Assembly (NCBI GenBank): GCA_947630975.1
Contig: CANRJP010000013.1
Span: 1 to 40,107, forward strand
Length of the DNA stretch: 40,107 nt
Origin: an uncultured Clostridia bacterium
Lineage (GTDB): Bacteria; Bacillota; Clostridia; UMGS1883
Reading direction: 5' to 3'
How positions within the stretch are numbered: position 1 is the stretch's first letter; every line of letters begins with the position of its first letter. The position numbers and the translations under genes are program-made. Shown here piece after piece: positions 7,766 through 16,970 of the stretch. A model generated the notes under the pieces. That model was not told the origin of the DNA. It ran no database searches and saw nothing but the letters and a program-made list of their open reading frames with translations.

Positions 7766-9039
7766 CAGGCTTCACCCTCTTTTCTTTCAAATGCCGCCAT
7801 GAAAAAGCCGTCCGTGCCGTGTATATCGGGTCTGAGCTGTATTTGGGGGGCGTCGGGCTCCGGCCCGGCATTAAGCGGTACGGGGTCGAAATCGGAATGA
7901 TTTTTTAAGAACCATTTGGTTATGCCCTCGTTTTCGGCCTTATTTACCGTGCAGGTTGAATATATCAGCCTACCGCCGTGACGTAAATATTTTGAGGCGT
8001 TGTCAAGTATGCTCTGCTGGATATGTGCCAGCTCGCCGCCGTCACCTTCGGTCCTGGCCCATTTTATATCCGGCTTACGGCGCAGTATTCCGAGGCCGGA
8101 GCAGGGCACGTCGGCCAGCACCCGGTCGAAGCCCTCATTAAAATCGGGGTTATACGAACAGGCGTCGTTTACAAAGGTACTCACCTTTACATTTAACCTT
8201 GCGGCGGCGTTATTGATAAGCTCGATCTTATGCTCATACAGATCGCAGGCGGTCACATCGCCGCCCAGATATGCGGCAAATACCGACTTTCCCCCCGGCG
8301 CGGCGCAGAGGTCAAGCACCTTCATGTCCGGTTTTATGTTTAAAGCCAGCACCGCCAACTGGGACGCCGGATCCTGCACTGTCACAAGACCGTGTTTATA
8401 TGCTTCCGAATGGGTAACTCCGCCCTTACCGGTGTAAATTGCGGCGTATGGCGTTATCCCGTCCCGGACAAAGTCCGGAGGAGGCTCCGCACAGTTGAGC
8501 CTGCAATAGGTTTTTGGCTCTTCATTCATGGCCGCGATAAGCTTTTCGTAATCCGGCTGCTCCCGCTTCCATTTTTCTACCAGCCAAAGGGGCATTGAGT
8601 ATTTTACGGACAGCAGCCCGTCTCCACGGAGATTTTCAAGAAAATCGCCGCTTTCAGCCGCCTTGCGCAATACGGCGTTCACATATCCGGCCGACTTATC
8701 GTGGCCGTAGCGGCGGCTTAGCTTGACGCACTCGTTGACTGTGGCGGCGGCGGGGATCTTGTCCATGAACTTCAGGCAGTAAACACCGATGCGGAGAATG
8801 TTCAATATCCAAACCGACAGCTTTTTAATTTTCACAGATGAGATGCGGCTAATGATATGATCTATATAGAGCCGGTTTTTTACAACGCCCATAACGATAC
8901 CCGTACAAAGGGCGTTGTCCCTCGAATCCATATTCGCCCGAGCGAGAGCGCTTTCCAACGCGAGGTTAAGATAGGCGCCGTTTTCGTCCATGCTGTGAAG
9001 AACCTTGAGCGCCGTCTCTCTCGGCGGCGAAAGGGGCAT
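7765..9039 (-). CDS. rsmB: 16S rRNA (cytosine967-C5)-methyltransferase RsmB
   Basis: This is a 424-residue RNA m5C methyltransferase. The N-terminal third (about 5-130) is a NusB-like helical RNA-binding domain. The Rossmann methyltransferase domain has the SAM motif DLCAAPGGKS at 243-252, motif IV with Cys313 in PCSGLG, and motif VI with Cys363 in STCTV. The 50-residue spacing of the two cysteines is as expected for RsmB. The start ATG overlaps the yugP stop (TGATG) and has CGGAGG about nine bases upstream. It normally follows fmt directly in Firmicutes; here a peptidase gene lies between them. Confidence 0.94.
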   Translation of the reverse strand: MPLSPPRETALKVLHSMDENGAYLNLALESALARANMDSRDNALCTGIVMGVVKNRLYIDHIISRISSVKIKKLSVWILNILRIGVYCLKFMDKIPAAATVNECVKLSRRYGHDKSAGYVNAVLRKAAESGDFLENLRGDGLLSVKYSMPLWLVEKWKREQPDYEKLIAAMNEEPKTYCRLNCAEPPPDFVRDGITPYAAIYTGKGGVTHSEAYKHGLVTVQDPASQLAVLALNIKPDMKVLDLCAAPGGKSVFAAYLGGDVTACDLYEHKIELINNAAARLNVKVSTFVNDACSYNPDFNEGFDRVLADVPCSGLGILRRKPDIKWARTEGDGGELAHIQQSILDNASKYLRHGGRLIYSTCTVNKAENEGITKWFLKNHSDFDPVPLNAGPEPDAPQIQLRPDIHGTDGFFMAAFERKEGEA

Positions 9040-9728
9040 CAGTCGTTCCTCCGCCGGCTGTTAGCCATGGCCATAAATCTTAAAAGGTTAGCCACCGACA
9101 CAGCCGCCGCGGCCACATATGTCATGGCGGCGCTGCCCAGCACCGATTTAACCATCGGAACCTCGTCGGCATCAAGATAGCCGCTGCCGCTCAATATTTT
9201 TATGGCTCGGCCGGAAGCGTTCAGCTCGACGGGCAGAGTTATTATCTGAAAAGCCACGCTTGCGGCGAAAAAGATTATTCCCACATTCATCAGAAGCTGG
9301 CTCAAATACGACATATAGTACATCATAAAACCGATGATTATAAGATACGGGCCAAAGCGGCAGCCGATGTTTGCCACGGGAACGATGGCGTTCCGTACCT
9401 TTATCGGCACATAGCCCGTGGCGTACTGTACCGCGTGACCGGCCTCATGAGCGGCAACCCCAACCGCCGCCACGGAAGTGGAGTTGCGAACCGAATCCGA
9501 CAGACGTATTACATTGTCCCTGGGATCGAAGTGATCGGTAAGATTGCCCGCGATGGCCTCTATACCGACATTCCTCAGACCGTTCTGATCCAGTATCATT
9601 CTTGCCGCCTGAGCGGCTGTGAGGCCGCGGCGGGTTGCGACAGCCGAATATCTTTTATATGTGCTGTTTACCTTGGCGCTTGCCCATATGGAAAAAAACG
9701 AGGCCGCGAGCACGAGCAGCAAATACAT
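9039..9728 (-). CDS. Membrane zinc metallopeptidase, YugP family
   Basis: This 229-residue integral membrane protein starts with a hydrophobic helix (about 2-18) and carries the zinc-protease motif HEAGH at 94-98, with more hydrophobic helices at about 115-165 and 195-215. A possible third zinc ligand is the Glu in LPVELNASGRA near residue 168. The family (B. subtilis YugP) is conserved, but its substrates are not well known. It has GGGAGG nine bases before the ATG, lies seven bases after fmt and overlaps rsmB, so it is a true member of the operon. B. subtilis lacks it at this place; I believe other Clostridia have it here, but that is from memory. Confidence 0.9.
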   Translation of the reverse strand: MYLLLVLAASFFSIWASAKVNSTYKRYSAVATRRGLTAAQAARMILDQNGLRNVGIEAIAGNLTDHFDPRDNVIRLSDSVRNSTSVAAVGVAAHEAGHAVQYATGYVPIKVRNAIVPVANIGCRFGPYLIIIGFMMYYMSYLSQLLMNVGIIFFAASVAFQIITLPVELNASGRAIKILSGSGYLDADEVPMVKSVLGSAAMTYVAAAAVSVANLLRFMAMANSRRRND

Positions 9729-9734
9729 AAAGCC

Positions 9735-10664
9735 TTACCTCCCTAATATAATGCCTTTTTCTATTTTATGGCCGCGGAGATAGTCCTTTACGGTCATTCT
9801 TCCCTTACCTTCAAATTTCACATTCTCTATTTTTACGGCTCCGTCGCCGCAGGCTACAGTCAATCCGCTGTCGTCGGCGGCGATTATTTCACCGGCCGCG
9901 CCGCTGCCGCCTGACATTCGCACCATATCTATCACAAAGCGCCTGCCGTCAAGATAGCTGAAAGCCATAGGCCATGAATTCAGCCCCCGAACAAGGTCGT
10001 ATATCTCCTTTGCCGTCCGGCTCCAATCTATTTCACCCTCGGCTTTTGTGAGCATATGAGCGTAACAGGCAAGGCTCTCGTCCTGCTTCTCCGCCGAAAG
10101 ATCGCCGCGCTTGAAGCGCTCGACCGTTTCAAGCAGAACCTTACCCCCCACATCGGCGAGCACGTCATGCAGCATGGAGGCCGTCATATCCTCGGCCACC
10201 GGCACTTTGGCCTTCAAAATCATATCGCCGGTGTCGAGACCTTTCTCCAGATACATGGAAGTCACGCCGCTGACGCTGTCGCCCGCCATGACGGCCCGCT
10301 GAATGGGCGCGGCTCCACGGAAACGGGGCAGCAGTGACGCGTGTATATTGATACAGCGGTATTTCGGATAATTCAAAATATATTCCGGCAGTATCTTGCC
10401 GTAGGCAACGACCACGATCAGTTCCGGATCAAGCTCCCGAAGAAGGGGCAGTATGGCGTCGTTTTTCAGCGTTTCGGGCTGATAAACCGGAAGGCCCTTT
10501 TCAAGAGCGTAGGCCTTGACCTCGGGCATGGCGAGTTCCATTTTCCGCCCCTTGGGCTTATCCGGCTGGGAGATAACGCCCACAATTTCATTGGTGCCGT
10601 CCTCCACCAGAGCCTCAAGGCTTTTCTTTGCGAATTCCGGAGTACCCATGAAAAGAATTCTCAT
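9735..10664 (-). CDS. fmt: Methionyl-tRNA formyltransferase
   Basis: This enzyme formylates initiator Met-tRNA with 10-formyl-tetrahydrofolate, the partner reaction to peptide deformylase encoded just upstream. It is 309 residues. The N-terminal hydrolase-like domain begins MRILFMGTPEFA and holds the catalytic Asn106, His108 (in NIHASLLPRFRGAAPIQ) and Asp144 (GLDTGD), which is exactly the E. coli numbering. The C-terminal domain (about 205-309) is the tRNA-binding OB fold. AGGTGA sits four bases before the ATG. The 17-base gap to def supports co-transcription, and nothing looks disturbed. Confidence 0.96.
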   Translation of the reverse strand: MRILFMGTPEFAKKSLEALVEDGTNEIVGVISQPDKPKGRKMELAMPEVKAYALEKGLPVYQPETLKNDAILPLLRELDPELIVVVAYGKILPEYILNYPKYRCINIHASLLPRFRGAAPIQRAVMAGDSVSGVTSMYLEKGLDTGDMILKAKVPVAEDMTASMLHDVLADVGGKVLLETVERFKRGDLSAEKQDESLACYAHMLTKAEGEIDWSRTAKEIYDLVRGLNSWPMAFSYLDGRRFVIDMVRMSGGSGAAGEIIAADDSGLTVACGDGAVKIENVKFEGKGRMTVKDYLRGHKIEKGIILGR

Positions 10665-10681
10665 TTAATCACCTGACTTAA

Positions 10682-11143
10682 TTATTCATCAACTTCCACG
10701 AAACGGATCACCTTTTCCACATAGAGTATGCCGTCCAGATGGTCGATCTCATGGCAAAGACAGCGGGAGTACAGTTCTTCGCCGGTATACTCGAAGCGCT
10801 GACCCTTTCTGTCGTAGGCTATGACGGTGGTCTTAACGGGGCGCTCCACCTCGCCGGCCTTGCCGGGCACGCTGAGGCAGCCCTCGGAATCCACGTAGCT
10901 GCCCTCGGTGCTGACTATGACGGGGTTGACAAGCTCGAGGATCCTGTCGTCGCCAAGGTTTATTACTATTACCCGCTTAAGTATACCCACTTGCGGAGCC
11001 GCCAATCCCACGCCGTTATATTTGATGAGGGTCTCCCTCATATCGTCAAGCAGCAGATGGAGCCGCTCGTCAAATTCCTCCACGGGACGGCATTTTTTCT
11101 TGAGACAGGGGTCGCCGATTTCTCGTATCTTTCTGTATGCCAA
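10682..11143 (-). CDS. def: Peptide deformylase
   Basis: This metalloenzyme removes the formyl group from new proteins. All three motifs are intact: GVGLAAPQ at 44-51, EGCLS at 87-91 and HEIDH at 131-135. I chose the TTG at 11143 (MAYRKIREIGDPCL, 153 residues), not the ATG at 11152. GAGAGGA ends directly against the ATG, which is too close, but stands about eight bases before the TTG, and the product then begins like other deformylases. It lies between priA and fmt, the usual arrangement. Confidence in the function is very high, and in the TTG start about 0.75. Confidence 0.95.
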   Translation of the reverse strand: MAYRKIREIGDPCLKKKCRPVEEFDERLHLLLDDMRETLIKYNGVGLAAPQVGILKRVIVINLGDDRILELVNPVIVSTEGSYVDSEGCLSVPGKAGEVERPVKTTVIAYDRKGQRFEYTGEELYSRCLCHEIDHLDGILYVEKVIRFVEVDE

Positions 11144-11181
11144 AGAATTCATTCCTCTCAGTTATATTATTGCACGTTTGT

Positions 11182-13635
11182 TCAGTTCATACTGTTGGGA
11201 TTTATATCCACCGCCACGGAAAGCTCCGCGCCGAACCTCGCCCGAATTTTTTTTACTATTCTGTTTATGACCGGGACAAGCTCGTCCGCACGGGAACACT
11301 TGAGCCACAGGCGCCAACGGTGACGGCCCTGAATTTTGCTTATCGGGGCCTCGGACGGGCCGTAGACCGTCACATCGCCGAAGCCCTCCGACTCGACGGC
11401 TCCGCGCAGCTCCCCGCCCGCCTCTGACGCTCCGTCCTTTGCCTTTTCCGGATCGGCGGAGCTGAAAATAAACAGTATTATTTTACAGAAGGGAGGATAA
11501 CGGAATATCCTGCGGTACTCTATTTCTTCTTTGTAAAAAGCCTTATAGTCCTGACGCGCGGCGGCCCGAATGACGCTGTTTTCCGGGTCGTAAGTCTGAA
11601 CGATCGCGCGGCCCGGAACGTCGCCCCGTCCCGCACGGCCGCAAACCTGTGTTATCAGGTTGAACGCCCTTTCACTTGAGCGAAAATCGTCGTTGTTGAG
11701 GGCCGCGTCCGCCGCCAGCACCCCCGCCAGCGTCACTCCGGAAAAATCAAGACCTTTAGCCACCATCTGCGTGCCGAGGAGGATATCCACTCCGTCCTTT
11801 TCAAAGCTTTCGATGATTTTTTCATGTCCCCGCTTGCCGCTTGTGGTATCCACATCCATTCGCAGCAAAGTGGCGTTCGGGAAAATATCGTGAAGCTGAG
11901 CCTCGGCTTTTTGGGTACCCTTTCCGAAATCTCTGACTTTGTTGCTGCCGCACTCGGGACATACGGCGGGCACCGGCTCAGTGCAGCCGCACATATGGCA
12001 GACCAGAGATTCCCCGTCCCTGTGATAGGTCATGGATATGCTGCAATTCGGGCAGGTAAACACATGGCCGCAGCTTCTGCATGATACAAAGGTGGAGTAG
12101 CCCCGGCGGTTCAGAAAAAGTATGCTTTGCTGTCCTTTTTTTAAATTTTCGCTCAGCTCGACCGCCAGTCGGCGGCTGAACACCGTCCTATTCCCTTCCA
12201 CAAGCTCCTTCCTCATATCGACTATGCTCACTTTGGGCAGGGGATTTTCGTTATAGCGTTCGGTCATCTCTATGAGCTTACAGGCTCCGGTCATAGCCAT
12301 ATAGTATGTTTCCACCGACGGCGTCGCCGAAGCGAGCACTACCTTACATTCATTGATGCGCCCACGCATAATCGCTATATTTTTTGCGTTGTACCGTGGG
12401 CTTGATTCTGATTTATACGAAGCTTCATGTTCTTCGTCAACAATTATCAGTCCAAGCTTTTCACAGGGGGCGAACACGGCGCTTCTGGCGCCGACAACGA
12501 TTTTGGCGTCTCCACGTTTTATCCGCCGCCAACTGTCCAGCCGCTCACCCATGGAGAGGGCGCTGTGAATCACGGCCACGCTGTCCCCGAAACGTCGGAA
12601 AAATCTGTCGGTGATCTGTGACGTGAGAGCGATTTCAGGCACAAGAATAAGCACCTGTTGTCCGCGTTCCATACAGGACGCCGCGGCCCGCATATAAACC
12701 TCGGTTTTGCCGCTGCCGGTAACGCCATGGAGAACGAAAACCGGCGACGGGTCGCTGAGAATGGCATCCAAAGCCGCCTGCTGCTGCTTCGTCAAGGGCA
12801 GTGGCTGCTTCGCGGTATATTCCTTATTTTCAAAGGGATTGCGGATACATTCAATGTTTTTTGTGCCAAGATAGCCTTTATCCGTCAAAAGCTCGACCTT
12901 GCCTCGGTCGACGCCGGTGGCCGTCTCGATGTCGGCGGCCGTATATTCGCCGCCGTCAGCCAGCAGATCTATCACCGCCGCTTGGGACGGTGCGCGGACG
13001 CTCATTCGGCGGCTCAGTTCATAGGGGTCGTCGGCGCCGATGTAATAATAAACACGAATGAACTTTTCGTTGGCCCTTTGTTTTTCCTTTACGGTTTTTT
13101 CAACAATGCCGTTTTTTATCAGGGCGGAAATAATGTTTCCCACCCCTTTGCCCATTTCTCCCTTGAGCTGCTCCACCTCGGCGCGGCCGCCTCCGCTGCG
13201 GAGTATTTCCACAAGCCTGCGGCGTTTTTCACTCTTGGCTATAAATTTTTTTCCTTCTTCGGTGTCCGCCGCGTCGGTGAGGTACACGCTTTCGAGGAAT
13301 TTCATTTCCAATCCCGGAGGGAGAAAGAGATGTACCGCCGAAACAAAGGTGCAAAAGCAGTATTTGCTTATATAACGGCAAAGTTCAATCGCCTCGGCGG
13401 TGAGCACGGGCTCGTCGTCAATGGGCCTGACTATATCCTTTAAGTGGGGGTAATCGGTATCCTCCAAAAGGTCGGTGACATAGGCCTCCATCTGACGGTC
13501 TCCGTTCCCGAACGGAACCTTGACCCGCATACCGGGCATGACTTTGTCGGCGTATTTTTCCGGCACACTGTAGTGGAACTCCCGATCCAGAGAGGGACTG
13601 GGACTGTTGATATATACCTGAACGATATGCGCCAA
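11182..13635 (-). CDS. priA: Primosomal protein N', replication-restart helicase PriA
   Basis: This 817-residue superfamily 2 DNA helicase reloads the replication machinery at stalled forks. The N-terminal DNA-binding region is followed by a helicase core with Walker A GVTGSGKTE near residue 305 and a DEEH box near 395. The zinc region has eight cysteines in pairs (CRSC, CPNC, CHMC, CPEC) near 510-560, and a late motif is QVCGRAGRG. The start codon is TTG at 13635, preceded by a purine-rich GGGGGGAGAGG ribosome site. The order coaBC-priA-def is the Firmicutes standard. A 38-base gap separates it from def. Confidence 0.95.
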   Translation of the reverse strand: MAHIVQVYINSPSPSLDREFHYSVPEKYADKVMPGMRVKVPFGNGDRQMEAYVTDLLEDTDYPHLKDIVRPIDDEPVLTAEAIELCRYISKYCFCTFVSAVHLFLPPGLEMKFLESVYLTDAADTEEGKKFIAKSEKRRRLVEILRSGGGRAEVEQLKGEMGKGVGNIISALIKNGIVEKTVKEKQRANEKFIRVYYYIGADDPYELSRRMSVRAPSQAAVIDLLADGGEYTAADIETATGVDRGKVELLTDKGYLGTKNIECIRNPFENKEYTAKQPLPLTKQQQAALDAILSDPSPVFVLHGVTGSGKTEVYMRAAASCMERGQQVLILVPEIALTSQITDRFFRRFGDSVAVIHSALSMGERLDSWRRIKRGDAKIVVGARSAVFAPCEKLGLIIVDEEHEASYKSESSPRYNAKNIAIMRGRINECKVVLASATPSVETYYMAMTGACKLIEMTERYNENPLPKVSIVDMRKELVEGNRTVFSRRLAVELSENLKKGQQSILFLNRRGYSTFVSCRSCGHVFTCPNCSISMTYHRDGESLVCHMCGCTEPVPAVCPECGSNKVRDFGKGTQKAEAQLHDIFPNATLLRMDVDTTSGKRGHEKIIESFEKDGVDILLGTQMVAKGLDFSGVTLAGVLAADAALNNDDFRSSERAFNLITQVCGRAGRGDVPGRAIVQTYDPENSVIRAAARQDYKAFYKEEIEYRRIFRYPPFCKIILFIFSSADPEKAKDGASEAGGELRGAVESEGFGDVTVYGPSEAPISKIQGRHRWRLWLKCSRADELVPVINRIVKKIRARFGAELSVAVDINPNSMN

Positions 13636-13653
13636 TCCTCTCCCCCCTTTGTG

Positions 13654-14850
13654 TTATTTCGATAACAGTTTTGCCGCCTCGGTGAGTATGACGTCGGCAA
13701 TTTCGGCCTTGGAGCCGCTTAACTCCATTCTGTCCCTTCCGTCGCGGAACAGCAAGGTGACAACGTTGGTGTCGGTGCCGAATCCGGCTCCCGGCGTGTT
13801 AAGATTGTTGGCGGCGATTATATCCGCATTTTTCTTTTCCAGCTTTTCCGCGGCGCTTTCCAGCAGATCGCGGGTTTCCATACAGAAGCCCACCAGCGCC
13901 CGCCTGTTTTTTCTCCGCCCAAGCTCCGCGAGGATGTCCGGATTTTGCGTGAGTTTTATCTCCGGCGGCCCGGCGGCCTTCTTGATTTTGTTTTCTGCCC
14001 GGCTTTCGGGACGGAAATCTCCCACGGCGGCGGCCATGACTATGATGTCAAACTCCGACTCCCTCTCCATGACCGCCCTGTACATATCCTCGGCGGAAAT
14101 TATGTCAATTACCTCAACACCCAGGGGGGGTTCGATGCTCACCGGCCCGCTGACAAGTGTCACCTCCGCGCCGCGAAGGGCTGCGGCTTCGGCCACGGCG
14201 TAGCCCATCTTTCCGGTTGAACCGTTGGAAATATAACGAACCGGATCGATGGCCTCGCGGGTAGGGCCGGCCGTTACAAGCACCTTAAGTCCGTTGAGAT
14301 CCTTTTCACAGGCGATTTCCATAAGGACGCGGCGGACTATCCCGTACGGCTCCGGCAGCCGTCCTTTCCCCTCCGTGCCGCAGGCAAGGCGTCCGCTGTC
14401 GGGCTCGACAAACTTATAGCCATAGCTCTTCAGCCGCTCAATATTCCCTTGTACAATGGGGTTTTCGTACATATTTGTGTTCATCGCGGGGCATATGAGC
14501 ACCGGCGCCCTTGTTGCCATGACGGTGGTGGAAACCATATCGTCGGCGATACCGTTGGCTATTTTACCGATAATGTTAGCCGTCGCGGGACAGATAAGGA
14601 AAAGATCGGCCTTCTCCGCCAGGGCGATATGTTCTATCTCCGTTACCTTCGGCTCCTCGAACATATCGGTCACGACCGGAGTTTTGGTTATGGAGCGGAA
14701 GGACAGCGGCGTAACAAACTCGGCGGCGTGCCGCGTAATGATAACGTCCACCGCCGCCCCCAGCTTAACCAGTGAGCTGACAACGCTGACGGCCTTAAAG
14801 GCGGCGATGCCTCCGGTCACGCAGACCACTATATTTTTCCCTTTAAGCAT
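13654..14850 (-). CDS. coaBC: Bifunctional phosphopantothenoylcysteine decarboxylase / phosphopantothenate-cysteine ligase
   Basis: This performs two successive steps of coenzyme A synthesis. The N-terminal FMN decarboxylase half (CoaC, about 1-180) has GGIAAFKA near 14-21, the substrate motif CPAMNTNMYENP near 118-129 and the active-site cysteine in LACGTEGKGRLPEP near 157. The C-terminal CTP-dependent ligase half (CoaB) has VLVTAGPTREAIDPVR near 190-205, the SNGSTGKMG loop and a NNLNTPGAGFG stretch near 347-357. At 398 residues it is full length. GGTGA lies shortly before the ATG. It is 14 bases from rpoZ, as in B. subtilis (yloI). Confidence 0.95.
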   Translation of the reverse strand: MLKGKNIVVCVTGGIAAFKAVSVVSSLVKLGAAVDVIITRHAAEFVTPLSFRSITKTPVVTDMFEEPKVTEIEHIALAEKADLFLICPATANIIGKIANGIADDMVSTTVMATRAPVLICPAMNTNMYENPIVQGNIERLKSYGYKFVEPDSGRLACGTEGKGRLPEPYGIVRRVLMEIACEKDLNGLKVLVTAGPTREAIDPVRYISNGSTGKMGYAVAEAAALRGAEVTLVSGPVSIEPPLGVEVIDIISAEDMYRAVMERESEFDIIVMAAAVGDFRPESRAENKIKKAAGPPEIKLTQNPDILAELGRRKNRRALVGFCMETRDLLESAAEKLEKKNADIIAANNLNTPGAGFGTDTNVVTLLFRDGRDRMELSGSKAEIADVILTEAAKLLSK

Positions 14851-14864
14851 TTTTCATCACCGGA

Positions 14865-15083
14865 TCAGTCCACGGTCTGATGCTCGTCTTGGAGTTGTTC
14901 CTGCGCTATGCCGGGAAGAATGGGATGCACATAACCCTCGGATATTTCCTTAATTGCTATTGTCACGGCCTTATCGCAGTCGCCGTCCTTAGCAAGCTGG
15001 CGCGCCCGCTTGCTTGTGGCCACCACCAGAGAATAGCGGGAATCAAATTCTTTCATCAAAGTTGCGATTTCGGGATAAATCAT
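14865..15083 (-). CDS. rpoZ: RNA polymerase omega subunit
   Basis: This is a 72-residue protein with the omega fold: DSRYSLVVATSKRARQLA (about 14-31) is the conserved contact with the beta-prime subunit, followed by a KAVTIAIKEISEG helix. Omega aids RNA polymerase assembly. It starts inside the gmk stop (ATGA) with AAGGAG eight bases upstream. The gmk-rpoZ pair is one of the most conserved in bacteria, which supports the call for so small a protein. The C-terminal tail (HPILPGIAQEQLQDE) is acidic and of ordinary length. No oddities are seen. Confidence 0.95.
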   Translation of the reverse strand: MIYPEIATLMKEFDSRYSLVVATSKRARQLAKDGDCDKAVTIAIKEISEGYVHPILPGIAQEQLQDEHQTVD

Positions 15084-15682
15084 TTTAAAAACTCCTTATT
15101 GATAAATTCTATATTTCTGGGCATATAGCACTTTTCGGCGTCGATTATTGCCTCAAGCCGACGAACGGCGGCGGCGACGTCGTCGTTCATAAGCATATAG
15201 TTATATTTTTTTGCCCTCGGGAACTCGGACTTTGCCTTTTCCAACCGCGCCTGTATTTCTTCCGGCGTTTCGGTGTCCCGGCCCTCGAGCCTGCGTTTCA
15301 ACTCCTCAAGGCTGGGAGGACACACAAAAATGAACACTGCCTCCGGAAAATGGGATCGAATATGCATGGCGCCGTCGCTCTCTATCTCCAAAATAACGTC
15401 CCCGCCGGCTTCGAGATGTTTCATGACCGGCTCCTTTGGGGTGCCGTAATAGTTGCCACAGTAAACGGCGTGCTCGAGAAACGCGTCCTTAGCTATACCG
15501 GATCGGAACTGCTCCTCATTGATAAAATAATATGTCACGCCGTCGGCATCCCCGGCTCTGGGATTGCGGGTGGTGGCTGATATGGAAAGATAGACCTCCG
15601 GATGCTTCTCGACATACGCCTTGCATACGGTGCCCTTACCTACTCCGCTGGGGCCGGAAACCACAAAGAGATTACCCTTCAT
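15080..15682 (-). CDS. gmk: Guanylate kinase
   Basis: This enzyme phosphorylates GMP to GDP. The P-loop GPSGVGKGT is at residues 9-17, the GMP-binding part has [21 protein letters not shown] near 33-53 and [15 protein letters not shown] near 68-82, and the lid includes [11 protein letters not shown] near 128-138. It is 200 residues long. It overlaps remA by 11 bases, its GAGGAGG ribosome site lies within the remA coding end, and it overlaps rpoZ by four bases, so these three genes are tightly coupled. All catalytic elements are visible. Confidence 0.96.
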   Translation of the reverse strand: MKGNLFVVSGPSGVGKGTVCKAYVEKHPEVYLSISATTRNPRAGDADGVTYYFINEEQFRSGIAKDAFLEHAVYCGNYYGTPKEPVMKHLEAGGDVILEIESDGAMHIRSHFPEAVFIFVCPPSLEELKRRLEGRDTETPEEIQARLEKAKSEFPRAKKYNYMLMNDDVAAAVRRLEAIIDAEKCYMPRNIEFINKEFLK

Positions 15683-15944
15683 TTTCGTCGTCCTCCTCTA
15701 CTATTGTCATTTTTGCCTCGTGACGCGAGGCTATTGTTTCGGGCTGGATGGCCGAGAGTATAACATGGCAACTGTCCATTATCAGTACGCTGCGGGTCTT
15801 TCGCCCGTATGTGGCGTCGATAAGCATTCCCTTTTCCCTTGTCTCCTGAATCAGGCGCTTGACCGGGGCGCTGTCCGGCGACACCACCGAAACAAGCCTT
15901 AAATCGGATATCATGTTTCCGTAACCTATATTAATAAGACGCAT
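15672..15944 (-). CDS. remA: RemA family regulator (DUF370, YlzA)
   Basis: This 90-residue protein begins [20 protein letters not shown] and holds a [20 protein letters not shown] segment (about 39-58), both diagnostic of RemA/DUF370. In B. subtilis RemA is a ring-forming DNA-binding activator of biofilm matrix and osmoprotection genes. In Clostridia, which often lack those targets, the role is less clear. It lies between yicC and gmk exactly as B. subtilis ylzA does. The acidic tail (EEDDENEG) overlaps the gmk start. The family call is certain; the regulatory targets here are unknown. Confidence 0.93.
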   Translation of the reverse strand: MRLINIGYGNMISDLRLVSVVSPDSAPVKRLIQETREKGMLIDATYGRKTRSVLIMDSCHVILSAIQPETIASRHEAKMTIVEEDDENEG

Positions 15945-15953
15945 ATGTCGCTC

Positions 15954-16832
15954 CTATTCCACATTCTGGCACTGTTCGCGGAGCTTTTCGATCTCCGCCT
16001 TAACATCAATGACAAGCTTTGCCGTTTCGAGGTCGTTGCTCTTACTGCCCACGGTGTTGATTTCCCGGTTCATCTCCTGAATGAGAAAATCCAGCTTCCT
16101 GCCCACAGGCTCGGTGCTTCGGAGCATTTTGCGCATCTGTGAAATATGGCTCTTAAGCCGTACAATCTCCTCATTTACGTTGACTCTGTCGGAGAAAATC
16201 GCCACCTCGGAGAGCAGTCGGCTCTCGTCGTAGGGGATCTCCTCCAATATCTGTCTCATTCGCGCCTCGATGCGTTCCTTATATTCGGTCACAATGGACG
16301 GCGCGCGCTCCTCGATTTTATCGGTGAGCGCGGCCACAGCGTCCAGCCTGCCGTTCATGTCGGCAAAAAGGCGTTCGCCCTCGGCGGCCCGCATGGCGTC
16401 GAAGCTCTCCAGCGCGGCGGTCAGCGCCTCTTTGACGGCGGCAAGAATTGCGTCGTCGTCGTCCTCCGCCTTTTCCACATGGAACACGTCGGGCACCCTG
16501 AGAAAGTCGCGGGCATTGAGCTCGTATTCAAGGCCAAGCTCCTTCGCCAACAGCCGCATACCCTCGTAATAGCCCTTGGCCAGCTCAACGTCAACCCGTA
16601 CTTCTCCGCCCGAGGCCTCGCGGTTCTCCACGGTCATATATATGTCCGCCTTGCCCCGGGCTATGGTCTGTCCGGCCAGCTTTTTTATTTCGTCCTCGGC
16701 GAAGGCATAGACACGGGGACATTTTATATTGAAGTCGCTGTATCTGTGATTGACGCATCTGACCTCAAGAGTAAAGGCCTTACCGGCGGCCATGGCGGTT
16801 CCGCTTCCGTAACCGGTCATGCTTTTTATCAT
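15954..16832 (-). CDS. YicC family endoribonuclease-like protein
   Basis: The start chosen is ATG 16832, giving MIKSMTGYGSG, the canonical beginning of YicC proteins (292 residues). GGAAGGTGGAG stands just upstream, whereas the upstream GTG at 16862 has no good ribosome site. The N-terminal YicC domain (about 1-155) contains VEVRCVNHRYSDFNIK-like residues near 26-42. The C-terminal DUF1732 domain ends with LKSHISQMRKML, GRKLDFLIQEMNREINT and SKSNDLE motifs. Members in other bacteria act as RNases or RNase adaptors in the cytoplasm. It is the first gene of the operon and the site of its promoter, matching B. subtilis yloC. Confidence 0.94.
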   Translation of the reverse strand: MIKSMTGYGSGTAMAAGKAFTLEVRCVNHRYSDFNIKCPRVYAFAEDEIKKLAGQTIARGKADIYMTVENREASGGEVRVDVELAKGYYEGMRLLAKELGLEYELNARDFLRVPDVFHVEKAEDDDDAILAAVKEALTAALESFDAMRAAEGERLFADMNGRLDAVAALTDKIEERAPSIVTEYKERIEARMRQILEEIPYDESRLLSEVAIFSDRVNVNEEIVRLKSHISQMRKMLRSTEPVGRKLDFLIQEMNREINTVGSKSNDLETAKLVIDVKAEIEKLREQCQNVE

Positions 16833-16880
16833 TGGCTCCACCTTCCTGTCATTTTTATGCACATAACTTTCTAATATATA

Positions 16881-16909
16881 ATTATACCATTCAATGGCGG
16901 CAAAGTCAA
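16881..16909 (-). promoter_or_regulatory. SigA promoter of the yicC-thiN operon
   Basis: On the minus strand the -35 box is TTGACT (16904-16909) and the -10 box a perfect TATAAT (16881-16886), with a 17-base spacer. Transcription would start near 16874 and give a leader of about 42 bases before yicC. No other equally good promoter was noticed inside the following 15 kb, where genes overlap or are only bases apart. Confidence 0.88.
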
Positions 16910-16970
16910 CATTTTAAAAAAATTTTTAAATCAAAAGCGGAATTTGTTTAAAAATTATATACAATTTTCC

